A DNA stretch of 64,000 nt from Azolla caroliniana (lineage: Eukaryota > Polypodiophyta). How positions within the stretch are numbered: position 1 is the stretch's first letter; the number at the start of each line of letters is the position of its first letter. The stretch spans positions 24,552,001 to 24,616,000 of the forward strand of contig JBHGNT010000003.1 in NCBI GenBank assembly GCA_043228905.1. Reading direction: 5' to 3'. Below the pieces are notes generated by a model. The model searched no databases. It had not been told where the DNA came from and was given only the letters and a program-made list of their open reading frames with translations. Shown in pieces: positions 25,957-37,221 of this stretch. The position numbers were made by a program, and so were the translations under genes.

Positions 25957-26031
25957 TCAATGGGTCTTGATATAAATACTACTAAAAGTTTTACTTCACT
26001 TGGAAGTATCCTCAATGGGTCTTGATATATA
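25957..26031 (-). promoter_or_regulatory. Duplicated promoter segment of the nsLTP gene
   Basis: The 18-base block 'tcaatgggtcttgatata' occurs at about 25959 and again at about 26012, 54 bp apart, within 120 bp upstream of the start codon. On the gene's strand each copy carries a TATA-like TATATC/TTTATATC next to AAGACCCATTGA. One of these probably supplies the TATA box; the other is a local duplication. Confidence 0.5.
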
Positions 26032-26049
26032 TACATACATACATTGCTA

Positions 26050-28440
26050 AAAGGCTTTAACTTTATTCTACATTCAATTTGGTTAACCTTTGTTGTCTTT
26101 GTTGTTTGTTTGCGTCTCTATCACAATTTATCTCTCATAGAGTGTTTTCTTCTCTCCCACGTGTCGCAAGATATCCCTAACCTCTCTTCCAAAGATATGG
26201 AACAAGGGGCCTTTTCTTTCTCTGAAATTTTTTCTCTCTTCCAATATAACTCTAGCCCACCTATGTGATAGGCTATGATAGTTGAGAAACCGTGCATTTG
26301 ATGCACTATTTGGAACCTTTTTATTGTGCTCACAAGACCATATCATTCCTTTATTGCATAGTTAAAAAGGTATATGTTTCTTTTTCCAAAAAACATATTG
26401 ATTAATAACTCTAACGTGTAGAAATTGTGTATATGTTTGCATAGAAGTACAAAAACAAAGGAGAGTGATAGATATGTAAAAATTTTCGTTCTTGGAGGTG
26501 AAATATGAACCATGTGACAAATTGAAACATTTTCATTTAGTGTCTATGGAGTTGATAATCACGGTTCAAGATGAAGATTGTGATAGAGATGTGTGTGTGT
26601 GTGTCATCATCAAGGGGAAGGGGATGGTTCATCTGGTAGTTTGGCACAACTCATGTACTGAATTTTACAAAATAGGAAAAAATGCTTATGTACCATTTTT
26701 GTTGTACAATCATTCTACACCAAAAGTTTAGCTTGTATAATTATTAACTTCATATACCTCGGTACACATGCATTGCAATTTTCACCCTATACTTCATATT
26801 TGACTTTTGAAAGTAATAATAAAATCTATTTGTGAAACCATAGCCAACCAAATTGTGCCTTGACAAAGTAATTCACATGCAAATGAGCCTTCTTTAAATG
26901 TTCTAATTGGCTCGCATAGGCTAATTATGATCATGTATATACATACACACGCACCAAAATCATTTTAGCTGTAAAGCGTAGGAAATAGAATATCATATAA
27001 ATGCTAGCACAATGTCATATATGTGGTTTCCTTAATCTATATGTCAAAATGTTGAGTAAATTATCGATTATACTTTGTAGCCAATTCGTTAGAGATATAA
27101 AATACCTTTTTAATGCAACCTAAGTTTCTGTCACACTCACATTTTCCCTCTAAAGTTTTTTGGAAAAAAGACCTCAAGGTTCTTTTTATGGTGCTCACTT
27201 CTAACTAGAATTCCATGGCTATTAGCCTATTAATTATTACAATATAAATGAATCTAAATATATGGATATTTTTGCTTGTTTATCGATACACTTTATCTTT
27301 TTCCTAGTAATGTCTTTGTTAGTCAGAGCACATATTTCTCTACTAGTTACCATCACCAATGTAATGTATAGGGTTGTTCAATGTAGCTCTCATTCACATC
27401 CATATTCTCTTTAATCAATGGGAATGTTACCATCAATTTGTTAATATGGAGAGGTAGTCTTTAATACCCATGACTCGTTATTTTCTTATATTGATGTCGA
27501 TCGTCCCTTGATTTCCTATAATTAGGGGTATTTTTTCCTCATTTAATAAACAATATGGAATTGTTTATTAAACTAATGAAAAAGTATACAGTAGTTCAAC
27601 ATAGGTTTTAATCCACATGATATTCTTTTTGGTCCATGGTGTTGTCATCTTCAATTAGCTAATAATTGGGAGGTAGTCTTTAATATGCCCCTATTCCACA
27701 CGATAGTTTTGAATCTTGAATTCATACTCTTGTTGCTCACGCAAATCAGTTCAAATTGCAAATCATAATTCAATAGTTTTTTACTTATCTAAATATCATA
27801 TTTTAGTTTGAAATTTTATCACAATACTTGATTATGTTTCTCATGTCGACTTCCCTTCCCATACTATTGTGATGAATTCATTACTTTTGGGTAGGTCTTT
27901 TTAAGATAAAAGTCTAGGAGTAGTGCTATATTCATGTTGACAAAACACAATTGAGATCTTCAACTTATTCTACACCATAATGATACAAGGATTTCAACAA
28001 ATTTTTTAAGTATCATTTTCCATTGATAAGTCCTTCACAACTAAGTAGTTATCATCCTAGTATCATTTCAATGCAATTTCATTGATCGCATTGGTAATAT
28101 TTTGTAATCTAATATCCGTATGTTTCATTTGTAATCATTAAAGCTGTGTATTCCATAAGTGTTCCATGAAAATAGTAGAAAGATTATTTTTTCTCACAAA
28201 GTATATAAATACTATCTCAATTTTCAAACAATGTAATGAGTTAAATTTCAAGGCTCATCCTAATCAAATGATTTGCTAGATACTATTAGAAACAAGGAGG
28301 TTTCCCAATTAATTTTATGCTTTTGGTTGGTTTCAAAAAATTATAAAATGATATTAGATTGGGATATCACTTGTTTTTTTTTATCCAAAAAGAACTACTT
28401 TCCCATTAATTAGGAGAGATTTTTATAGAAAGACTATACA
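26050..28440. other. Intergenic, no gene recognised
   Basis: AT-rich. A short frame at 26492-26731 (79 codons) has no recognisable domain and is probably chance. No transposon ends were found. Confidence 0.5.
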
Positions 28441-28444
28441 AGAA

Positions 28445-28980
28445 AACGGGGAATCACCCCCCGACCGAGTTCAAGAAGAGATATGGATGATGGTGGCTTG
28501 TTTATTGGTCTAGCACATTTGGACCAGGCGTTGTAAGTTTGTTTTTCAACAGCAAAAGATCCCTAGCGGTGAGGTGTTGTTAAATATCTAGTTCGAGTTG
28601 GTATCTTGGCTGCGGGGACGGTACGACTCGATTCAGGGGGAATCTGATGCAACAAAAAGAGCTAGGTCAAAGTTCTTGCTGAAATGGGGTAGTTCTCCTA
28701 TGGTGGGCAGATCATCATCAGGACCTGAATGGAACTACCAAGCACCTCGATGGTTGTTTCCCCCAATGACTTCAGTTCCCAAGTGCGGTAACTATGTATA
28801 TACAAATTACTAGGTTATAGGAGTTGTGGATACTTTTGTTGTAAATGAGGTGGGGCCTATGTCCACTTTGGTGAGAAGGCCAGAGTGAGGGTTGCTGAAT
28901 TTTTGGTGGTCTACGATGTAATTGTTTGCTAACTAATGCGAAGTAGTGTTTTTTTGGAAAAAAGAAAAAAAGAAAAAGAG
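28445..28980 (+). mobile_element. LINE-1 3' fragment with ORF2 C-terminus
   Basis: Frames from about 28477 encode a 'WHIWTRRCKFVFQ'-like block, the conserved last part of plant LINE ORF2, continuing to SKFLLKWGSS...PRWLFPP at about 28780. One in-frame stop occurs near 28590. The 3' UTR ends in 'ttttttggaaaaaagaaaaaaag'. The last 340 bp are closely similar to 14473-14845. Confidence 0.78.
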
Positions 28981-30081
28981 ATTGCGTACATATCCTCTCT
29001 AACTTTCTACTTAATGTAAGTAGATATCTAATACTATAAACTAGTGACAATCATTGTTGGCCAACATGAGGCCAATCACTTGTTACTTACAACTATCATA
29101 CTATTCATGCTCATTGCATCTAGAGTTTCTTTATGATATTCTTTGTTTACGTGCGTTAAGTTCTCAAATGATGTACTTTCAAACTAGCCACTACAAGTTT
29201 GTGATGATAATATGTAGTTTCAAACGGAAAAGGAGTCACTAGTTGTACAAAAAAGTAAGAGTAGGTCTTCTTTTATTTGTTTTATATAGGTAATCTTCTA
29301 CCTCTATCCTCAAGCCCATCCTTGAACACTTGTTGGATAATGAAAGTTATCATAAACCAATAATATAATCCCATTAGCCTTGTATGAACCATCTCATCAT
29401 ATGGTATAAACTTAGGTTGTCATGTGATACACCTTAGCATGAGAGAATGCATCCTCATACAAAATCCTATGGTTGTAACATAAGAGGATAATATATATCA
29501 TTTCATGATGGAAAGAGAGGGTAGTTCAATCATCCCTATAATTATATGATTGTCAAAAATGTAGACAAGATTCACCTCCCAACCTTAATCTTTATATAGC
29601 ACATTGTGCTTGTCTAACATAATAGTTCTTGCTTTATTGGGTTGTTATCTATAGTGCTATTTGCAGTAGTAGGGCCAGACTTGATGGTTCTCGATGGGTT
29701 ACATAAACCACTCCTACTAATCTACCATTACTGTTGGTGTCATTACATTGCCCTTTTATGGAATCCATATTTGAAAATGAATTATGAGTAATACTATTGT
29801 AAAATGGTACTTATTTTACCATGATTGACCATAAGATGTAAGCACGATAGATAATAAAATTACATGTTCTCTAGTCAAAGTTTTTAGACTATATGAGGTG
29901 TTGCGTATTCAATGACATTACCAAACATTGTGATCAACCATATCAAGTTGATTTTGTTAACATTTGTGATAACACATAGCACAAGGTATACTTGTGAATT
30001 ACCTGGTAGTTTTAGCTCATTGACAACCCTTGCCATTTCATGTAGGACCAAAATGGTCTAAACGAATTTGGCTTTTCCGTT
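28981..30081. other. Intergenic up to Copia-A2, no gene recognised
   Basis: AT-rich with no supported coding frame. Its last five bases (CCGTT, 30077-30081) are the left target duplication of Copia-A2. Confidence 0.5.
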
Positions 30082-30352
30082 TGTGAGAATCGAACTCAAC
30101 TTCCCTAGTGTGGGAACACACCTTAGGAATAGCCACCCCACTACTTTGTATCATACTAATGTGTCATAAAAGTTAGTCCTATGACACATAGTTAGTAGGT
30201 CGTTAAGTCTCCACCTCTTTCCCAAGAGGTGGTTGTAGTGAGAGAATATAGAGAGAAGGCGACGACATAAACACCTCCTCTTCTTTGTAATTGTTGGTTC
30301 CGCTTTTTTTTCTTGTTAATATACAATTTTCTAGTTCTCTATATACAAGGTG

Positions 30353-30383
<31 letters not shown>

Positions 30384-30420
30384 CTCTTCCGTTGCACAAA
30401 ATAACACTTGATTCTTTACA
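30082..30420 (+). repeat. Copia-A2 5' LTR
   Basis: 339 bp from TGTGAGAATCGAACTC to TTCTTTACA, followed directly by the primer site. It shares long blocks with 52830-53125 ('cataaaagttagtcctatgacacata', 'gtctccacctctttcccaagaggt' type segments). It has CT/CA microsatellite near its 3' end, and this microsatellite is where a LINE entered the other LTR. Confidence 0.88.
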
Positions 30421-30582
30421 TGGTATTAGAGTGATTTTGTAGCTTGATCAAAGCCCATCCGCGTGTGTTGTGCTTACGCCGACGTTCACGAAGAACCGGT
30501 TGATCGCTGTAGTAGCAACCCTGCACATTTCGTATCACAATGAAGAAGAAGAAGACAACTTGTTTCAACCAAGCCGACCATC

Positions 30583-31264
30583 ATGAACACTCATATGGGT
30601 AGCTCTCTTCCTAGTGAAAAGTTGGACAGAAACAACTTTACATCTTAGGAATACAAGATTCACCAATACCTTGTCGGCCAAGGCTATTGGAGTTATATTG
30701 AAGGAGCACAAGAATCTTAACCCAACCCAATACACACCCGACTACCCAACTTGTGAGCAAATGGCAAGCCATGTGTTGTATTGCCTTGCATCATGTGTTC
30801 ATGATCATATGCTCATCTATATCTGAGAGGCCAAGATGCCCAAGGAGGCATGGGGGAGCCTCAAAAAGATCTTTGCGGCCAACATGACTGTACGAAAACT
30901 TCAACTCCGCCAAGAGTTGAATGATATTCAACAAAGGGACATGTTGATCGTGAGATACACCTTGAAGATCAAGGAGCTCAGTGACTCCCTTGGCTCGATC
31001 AATGTCAACATTGACGACGACGAGATGGTGCAAATATGTCTCGGAGGCCTAGGACCCCATTTCAGTGCAATCAGGACGAGCGTCCTCGAATGGGAGAATC
31101 CTCCCTCCTTCGATCTCCAATTGATGTTGTTGGTCGAAGAAAACCACTTCCGAACAAAGATCAATACATCGGAAGGACATATGCTCTATTCGAGTTCGGA
31201 CGGAGGAAGAGGGCGCGACCATGGAAGAAGGATCCAATATGGCCAAGGCTAAAACAACCAAAGG
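30583..31264 (+). pseudogene. Copia-A2 gag remnant
   Basis: Begins at an ATG equivalent to that of Copia-A1 (MNTHMGSSLP). The open part 30836-31252 carries the Gag helix block (PKEAWGSLKKIFAANMT, LKIKELSDSLGSI, EEMVQ-like). Stops occur near 30646 and 30825. The zinc knuckle expected next is missing because the sequence changes to Copia-B after about 31264. Confidence 0.82.
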
Positions 31265-31350
31265 TAGTCCCATGAGCACAACTTCGGTTGGGAGAATAGG
31301 TCCCTCTGAATGGGATATGCAGGAAGCTGGATAATACAGAAGACACCCAA

Positions 31351-31441
31351 AAATTGGATCCGGATAGGGTTCCGAATCAACCGGAAGGCATCCGGAAATT
31401 GGATCCAGATAGTGTTCTAGATCAGCCAAAAGGCATCTGCA
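31351..31441. repeat. 45-bp tandem duplication at the Copia-A2/Copia-B junction
   Basis: Two adjacent copies of a unit containing 'aattggatcc(g/a)gatag(g/t)gtt' and 'aaggcatc'. It lies between the end of recognisable Copia-A2 gag and the start of recognisable Copia-B gag. Confidence 0.65.
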
Positions 31442-31489
31442 AACGATTGTGGCATGGTCACATAGAGGCCCTATTTGTAAATAGCCAAC

Positions 31490-32060
31490 CTCAATGACAA
31501 CAGAAGAATGTTGTTCACTGGACGAAATAGCCAGGTCGACCATTTGTATGCATCTGGCCGAAAACGTCTATTTCAACATGGCCAAGGGGACGACAACGTT
31601 CTCTTTGTGGGAAAGTTACAGGCAATGTACGAAAAGAAGTCCTCCTCTTCAAAGTTGATAATAATCTGACAATTCAACATGAAGATGAGAGAGACAGTCC
31701 CGACAACATCCCACATCAACACCTTCAGTTGGGTGTTATCTGAACACTCCTCCCAAGGGATCAACATCGAAGAAAAAGTGAAATCCCTTGCCCTCCTACC
31801 AAGCTTGTTGGCTAGTTGGGAGGTATTCTGCGCAACATTTGCCAACAATTGTCCAAATATCAATTTGGACAAGGCAATCGAACAAGTCCTCATTGAGGAT
31901 ATTAGGCAAAAATCGATGGGACTCACAATCGACGAGTTAGCAGAAACCCACCACTTGACCGAGCCGATCAACTGATTCAGTCGATCGAGAGAACAAGCAA
32001 ACAAAACCAATCGGAATACCAATCGGTCAAAAACGAGGGGTCCCACATTCGCGTTCACAA
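31490..32060 (+). pseudogene. Copia-B gag remnant
   Basis: Frames give LDEIARSTICMHLAENVYF, then LQAMYEKKSSSSKL and HINTFSWVLSE...LASWEVFC, typical of UBN2-type Gag, and finally the basic SRSREQANK region that precedes a zinc knuckle. Frameshifts occur near 31610 and 31675. The reading is cut at about 32060 by the insertion, and its continuation is at 40850. Confidence 0.78.
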
Positions 32061-32428
32061 GTGGAAGGATCGCGCATAAATGGAAGGATAAGGGAAATTT
32101 TGGTTGATTTTAGGGCTTTTTCAATGATTTTACAAAACACATTGATACCAGTATCATACATGTTCAAACATACTATGAAAAAGGTTAAAAATCCACTATT
32201 TTCGTGATTTAGAAGTAACTAAAAAAAGACGAATTTCAAAATGATACATTCTCAATTTATATCACAAACTTTACAACCAATGTTATTTTATAAGAAACGA
32301 TTTTTTAGAAATCATAAGAATTCAAAACACATGCTTTTATATTACTCGATTTGTTACAAGCGGAATGTAGTTACACTTAATAACCAAATATACATTCATG
32401 ATCACTCCTTTACGGAGAATCACTACTA

Positions 32429-32912
32429 TAACTAATATACAATGACGATTCCTCCTCATCATCCTCGGATGTACCAATCGGTGCATTATCTTCGTCATAA
32501 ACCAAATGGTTTGACTCTAGATTATATGTAGCAGTTCTCATTTGCCTTTGACTCGAGCCACCTTGTAGACCTAGTAAATTTTCTTTTATTATATCTATTG
32601 TTGACTTCCTTAATCATCTGGCTTTTGTAAGTGTGAAGTCGTACACGATGATATCCACATCAGAGATATCAAGGGTCGAGGTGTTACGAATGTTTCGCTT
32701 CCTTTCCTACCTCCCCTTCTTGTTGGGCATTCAATCATCTCCAATGTATACTTACCTGTAAAAGCATTTGCACTTCTAGTGTTGTACCAATGAACATTTA
32801 TAGACTTGATCATGTTTTCTATTTCATGCATTAGCACTTCTAGAATTTTACCAACCCAAAATTGGTGGCCATGTGAGTTCTCATCAGTCGGCGTTGCAAT
32901 CAACATCCCCGC
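32429..32912 (-). pseudogene. Unrecognised protein, C-terminal part (split by Gypsy-1)
   Basis: Continues the frame of 40133-40823 across the Gypsy-1 insertion. The open part (32912-32610) contains HQFWVGKILEV and INVHWYNTRSANAF. After about 32695 the sense jumps to another frame, which reads DISDVDIIVYDFTLTKAR, a stop, then STIDIIKENLLGLQ and an acidic C-terminus ending near 32429. A frameshift plus a stop therefore mark it as a dead copy. I do not recognise the family. The AT-rich DNA at 32065-32428 could be its 3' UTR. Confidence 0.5.
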
Positions 32913-33657
32913 TGTCGGGGTTGCTACGCCCTTGCGTTGTCGGGGTTGCTACGCCCTTGCGTGTAGAAAGGAGGAGGGACCACGGGGGTCTCGAACCGAA
33001 GAGCAAGAGAGAGAGGAGTAAGAGAGAGAGACCCGATTACACAGAACCGAAGATCCGATTGCGCAGAACCGACGATTGCACAGGGACACGGCCCAACAAA
33101 CAGAGATCACAAATAAACGCCGACGCAGATGGACGCAACAACGAGAGATATGTGCTTATGAATGCAAGAAAATAACAGACTAAAGTGTTACAACCCACGG
33201 TGGGGCACAAAAAAAAAAGATACTAACGAAAACGAACAGGGCGGCGAACAGCTGCCGACCCCTGTATGTCGCGACGCACAAAAGGGAAAACAGGTCGGAG
33301 GTGCTGCAGGACGCACTCGGGGCGTTCCACGGAACAGCGCAAGCCTCCTCGAAACCTGCACAGGTACGCGATGGAGCAGAAGACAGAGAGAGCAGGAGTG
33401 AGAGAGAAGCTCCGAAATCGGTTCGGCAGCACTTCGTCCTCTCCGCGGGAGATACCCCACTTCTATTCTTCCTCTTCCTTTTATAGCCCGTCAAGAGGCC
33501 GTTTGGCATTAACTGCATACCAACCGAATCTACCCACCTAGGATCCTCGTATGTACCTACTTCGTCCTTAGGTACTTCTTGGCGCGCGTGTGTGTGTAGA
33601 GCCGTTTCCCACGCCTTGTTCCTCCGATTCCTCTTGTGGGCGGTTTTCTTCACGACA
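32913..33657 (-). repeat. Gypsy-1 3' LTR
   Basis: 745 bp; on the element's strand it begins TGTCGTGAAGAAAACC and ends CAACCCCGACA. It has a TATA box CTATAAAAGG (33477-33486), a conserved GGACCACGGGGGTCT box (32977-32991) and a 25-bp terminal segment present twice in tandem (32913-32962). Apparent differences from the other LTR are at about 33107, 33172 and 33429. Confidence 0.93.
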
Positions 33658-33729
33658 TCCGCCCCCACCTAACCGCGCATCCACCGGCATGCGCCAAATT
33701 AAGTTGGCACGGAGAAAACCGGCCCGCCT

Positions 33730-36700
33730 TTACTCTTCGCCTGCCGGCCCTTCCTCGGCCTCGGATCGGTCGTCGCTGCTGTCCAGGAGAATCGGGTCGG
33801 GTTCGTCGTCGTGCCGCTTCTTGAAAGCTTTGATCCTCTTCCCGGCCACGGGTATCGCTATTCTCGTACCGTCGAGTTCCGCCAGATGATACGTCCCGTT
33901 GTCGTTGGCGCTCTGTACCGTGTACGGCCCGAACCATCTCCGTGCGAACTTCCTTGTTGCTCGGTGCTGGTTGTCGAGGCTGCTGTCGTAGACGAGCACC
34001 CAGTCACCTTCGTCGATTTTCTTCGGTCGTAGCCGGTGCGTTCGGTCGAACCGGGCTTTGTTCTTTGTCCTCGCCACCCGGAGCTTCTCCGTAGCCAGTG
34101 CCACGTCCTCCGGTCTCCGCTCGAGCTGTCGTATACGTGCGGCCAACAACTCCTCCCGGCTCATCTCGTCCCTCCAGTCGACCGTTGCCCACGAGGAGAT
34201 CGTCCGTTCTATCGGCATGATCGGCTTCTGGCCGAACATGAGCTCCGTCGGCGTGTACCCGGTTACCGAACTGTGCGTGGTCCGGTCTGCCCACAAAGCA
34301 TAAGGTAGAAGTCGCGGCCAGTTACCGACTTGGCCTCCGCATGCCCGAACCAGCGCCTTAACGATCGGCCCGTGTCCGCGCTCCACCTTTCCATTCGCCT
34401 CCGGGTTGTACGCAGTGGTGAGCGAGAGTTTGACTCCCAGCCGATCGAACAGCTCCGCGGCTTCCTCGGCGTCCAACTCCCCTCGGTCAGCCACGATCTT
34501 CCCGACGCACCCGTACCGGCATATCACGTCCTCGATCAGGAACCGACACACGGCCGCAGTCGTCTTGTTCTGAAGGGCTCGGCCTTCCACCTGGTTCGTC
34601 AGGTCTTCCCGCGCTAGGACCAGATACCGCATCTGGCCTACCCCCATCGGCATCGTCACCAGATCTACCATCCATTTGAAGTGGATAGTCGGGGGGTACG
34701 TAGGGTGAAGCCCGTCCCGGTGTCGGACTATCGAGTGCATCTGACAACTCTCGCAAGATGACACGAACCGATGCACGTCCCGGTACAATCCCGGCCACCA
34801 GTACTTCCCCTTCAGCTTCTCAAACGTCGCCCACGTTCCACGGTGTCCAGCCCAAGGGCTGTCGTGGTAGGCCGCCAGTAGCTCCTCCTGTTCTTCCTTC
34901 ATCGCCACTACCCGGAGCGGGACGCCGTTCCTCTTCTTCGGGTGCTTCCACAAATGCCCATCTCGGAGAAGGAATCGATATGCTTTCTTCCGGATCCGGC
35001 TGGCCTCGTCCTTCGTCCATGACGCATCGGGCGTCATTGTCTTCAAAAACCCGCCGATCTGCAGCCACTCCCCGTCGTACTTGCTCGCGTCGAACTCGTT
35101 AAGCGCCGGAGTGCTCGTCCCGTCGGTCGTTATGTATGCCGCCTCGAAGAAATCCACGCCGACTTCTTCGTCTTCCGAAACCATGCCGCCCTCGTCGTCG
35201 AACCTCGCCCTCGAAAGCATGTCGGCCATGGCGTTGTCTTTCCCGGAAATGTGTCGTATTTCCGGGTCCAGGGACTTGATGTACGCTATCCACCTGAGCA
35301 TCGCCAGGTCCGGAGTCGCGCATCCGGAAACCATACCGAGAATCGGCAGGCAATCCGTCTCGATGATCACTTCTGTCCCTATCAGGTAGTCTTTGTCGGC
35401 CTTAACCGCCGAAACAATACCCCAGAGTTCGCGTTTAACCTGGGCGTATCCTCGCTGCCGTTCACTGAGGACTTTCGCGCCGAATCGGATCGGAAACCGA
35501 TTACCGTCCTCGTCTTCCTGGTTCACGACCCATCCGATCCCGGTCGGACTGGTATCCACCGTTATGAATACCGGGGTACCCTTCCCGTATACCGCCTTCC
35601 GGAGTGCCGGTGCCGCTGCAAGGGCCTCTTTCAGCTTCCGGACCGATTCCGCGTGCTCGTCTAGCCATTCGAACCTTCGCCCCTTTTTCAGCAACCCGTA
35701 CAGTGGCTCCGCAACGTGTGCGTAATGAGGGATCCATATATGGTAGAACGCGCATGCCCCCAGGAATCTCCGTACTTCCGTGACCGAGCTGCAGTCGGGC
35801 TTCATCGCGGAGATGGCTTCTACCTTTGCCGGAGACGGTTTCCGGCCATATGGTCCGCACAGGTGTCCGACCACCATGATTTCTGACTGCCCGAAGGCCG
35901 ACTTCTCCCCGGAGAAGGTGAGTCTCGCATCCTCTAGCCTTTGCAGCACCTTCTCGCAGTCGTCGATGTGCGTCGCCACGAATCGCCGGCATCCGTCCGG
36001 CCCGATCGTCTCGTCCTTTTCTTCCACCGGGCATCCCTTGATCGGGATGTCGTCCAGAAACGGCATGGTGATGTCCGGGATACAGCCCCTCAGAACCTTG
36101 TTCATCGCATTCACCATGTGGGCCACCGAGTTGGTCCCTCCTTGCGGCAGTGTACACATCCGAACTAGGCCGAGGGGAGTTCGCATCGTCGTAATGTCTC
36201 TGCTCTCCACGGCTAGCTGGAACTGGTCGTACCCTGAGTATAGATCCCCGACCGAGTAAATTGACCTTCCGGCGAAGGCCTCCGCGAACTCGTCTATGGT
36301 CGGTCCGATCCCTGCGTTCCGAATGGTCACTCGATTGACCGGCTGCAGGTCCTGGATGAAGCGCAACGAACCGTTTTTCTTCGGTACGGTAAACCATCGA
36401 TTCGAATATGGGGCGCTCGACGGCTCGAGAATTCCCATATCAACTTTCTGCCTCAGCAGCTCCATCAACTTCGGGATGTGAGCTCTCGGAACCGGGATTG
36501 GCTTGAGATTCCATGGTACATGCGGTACCGTGAATATCACCATCGGCTCCACGATCGTCGGGTCAACGCACCCGATTTCCTCCGGCGAGAATGCGAAGGC
36601 TTTCCCGTGCCTTCCGAGCATTCTCCGAAACCGGTCTTCCTCCGCCGGCAGTAGGAACCCGCCCCCACCGATTTTGAGCTCTCGGAGCGTCTCGTCAGTG

Positions 36701-37221
36701 AAGGTGTGCCCTATGCAGGCCGGATCTCGTAGACTAGGGTCCGATGCAACCCCTTTGATTCTCGACGCGCTGTCCTCCGGTAAGGGTGCCGCTACTGGCC
36801 TTACCTTCCGGTCCACAGTCTTGTACTTGGTGTTTACGTGGGCCGTCCGAACTGACTCGAGCCCTCGACCGAAGTCCGCGATGACTTCGTACATCTCCTC
36901 GGAACACACCGGTATCGTCCGGTCTTCGTTAAGGCCTTCTTCGACTACCTTTCCCAGCATTCCCAAGGTGTCGTCGAATGAGACCGCCTCCACGGCTCCG
37001 TTGATTTCCTCGTCCGGGCCGAGAACTCCGCACGCTCGAAGTCTCCCCTCCGCCTTTGTCTTCTCTCGGCCGCCGATGCCGACTATCGTACACGCTCCGC
37101 TGTCGGAGAACAAAAATTCCCTACCTATGGTACAAGGTTTCTTCGGTTTTATCGTACAGGTGTGGGGTTTCCCCGGGGTGTCCGGACTGTCGCGGCCCCA
37201 CGCCTTGGCAGCCCTCTCTAA
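33730..37221 (-). CDS. Gypsy-1 pol: reverse transcriptase, RNase H, integrase
   Basis: Open without a stop from the gag end to 33730; the part from 37113 alone is 1127 codons. Numbering from 37113: RT about 220-400, with GDLYSGYDQF (Asp about 290) and catalytic FLDD at about 352-355; RNase H about 510-640 (VDTSPTGIGW, KRELWG, ETDCLP); integrase with a zinc-binding HHCC region (GHRG...CESC), DDE residues (MVDLV, VADRG, NGKVERGH) and a GPY/F module (RWFGPYTV) near 1065. No chromodomain. Pol is in the -1 frame relative to gag and lacks an obvious ATG, so it is probably made as a Gag-Pol fusion by frameshifting at 37221-37227. The RT wording around FLDD (TMPFLDDIPIKG) is unlike the usual plant chromovirus, Tat or Athila types. 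Confidence 0.93.
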   Translation of the reverse strand, partial: LERAAKAWGRDSPDTPGKPHTCTIKPKKPCTIGREFLFSDSGACTIVGIGGREKTKAEGRLRACGVLGPDEEINGAVEAVSFDDTLGMLGKVVEEGLNEDRTIPVCSEEMYEVIADFGRGLESVRTAHVNTKYKTVDRKVRPVAAPLPEDSASRIKGVASDPSLRDPACIGHTFTDETLRELKIGGGGFLLPAEEDRFRRMLGRHGKAFAFSPEEIGCVDPTIVEPMVIFTVPHVPWNLKPIPVPRAHIPKLMELLRQKVDMGILEPSSAPYSNRWFTVPKKNGSLRFIQDLQPVNRVTIRNAGIGPTIDEFAEAFAGRSIYSVGDLYSGYDQFQLAVESRDITTMRTPLGLVRMCTLPQGGTNSVAHMVNAMNKVLRGCIPDITMPFLDDIPIKGCPVEEKDETIGPDGCRRFVATHIDDCEKVLQRLEDARLTFSGEKSAFGQSEIMVVGHLCGPYGRKPSPAKVEAISAMKPDCSSVTEVRRFLGACAFYHIWIPHYAHVAEPLYGLLKKGRRFEWLDEHAESVRKLKEALAAAPALRKAVYGKGTPVFITVDTSPTGIGWVVNQEDEDGNRFPIRFGAKVLSERQRGYAQVKRELWGIVSAVKADKDYLIGTEVIIETDCLPILGMVSGCATPDLAMLRWIAYIKSLDPEIRHISGKDNAMADMLSRARFDDEGGMVSEDEEVGVDFFEAAYITTDGTSTPALNEFDASKYDGEWLQIGGFLKTMTPDASWTKDEASRIRKKAYRFLLRDGHLWKHPKKRNGVPLRVVAMKEEQEELLAAYHDSPWAGHRGTWATFEKLKGKYWWPGLYRDVHRFVSSCESCQMHSIVRHRDGLHPTYPPTIHFKWMVDLVTMPMGVGQMRYLVLAREDLTNQVEGRALQNKTTAAVCRFLIEDVICRYGCVGKIVADRGELDAEEAAELFDRLGVKLSLTTAYNPEANGKVERGHGPIVKALVRACGGQVGNWPRLLPYALWADRTTHSSVTGYTPTELMFGQKPIMPIERTISSWATVDWRDEMSREELLAARIRQLERRPEDVALATEKLRVARTKNKARFDRTHRLRPKKIDEGDWVLVYDSSLDNQHRATRKFARRWFGPYTVQSANDNGTYHLAELDGTRIAIPVAGKRIKAFKKRHDDEPDPILLDSSDDRSEAEEGPAGEE

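Noticed and set aside
33180-33668. Frames of 60-169 codons inside the Gypsy-1 LTRs
   Set aside because: They lie in LTR sequence, occur identically in both LTRs, and lack any family resemblance.
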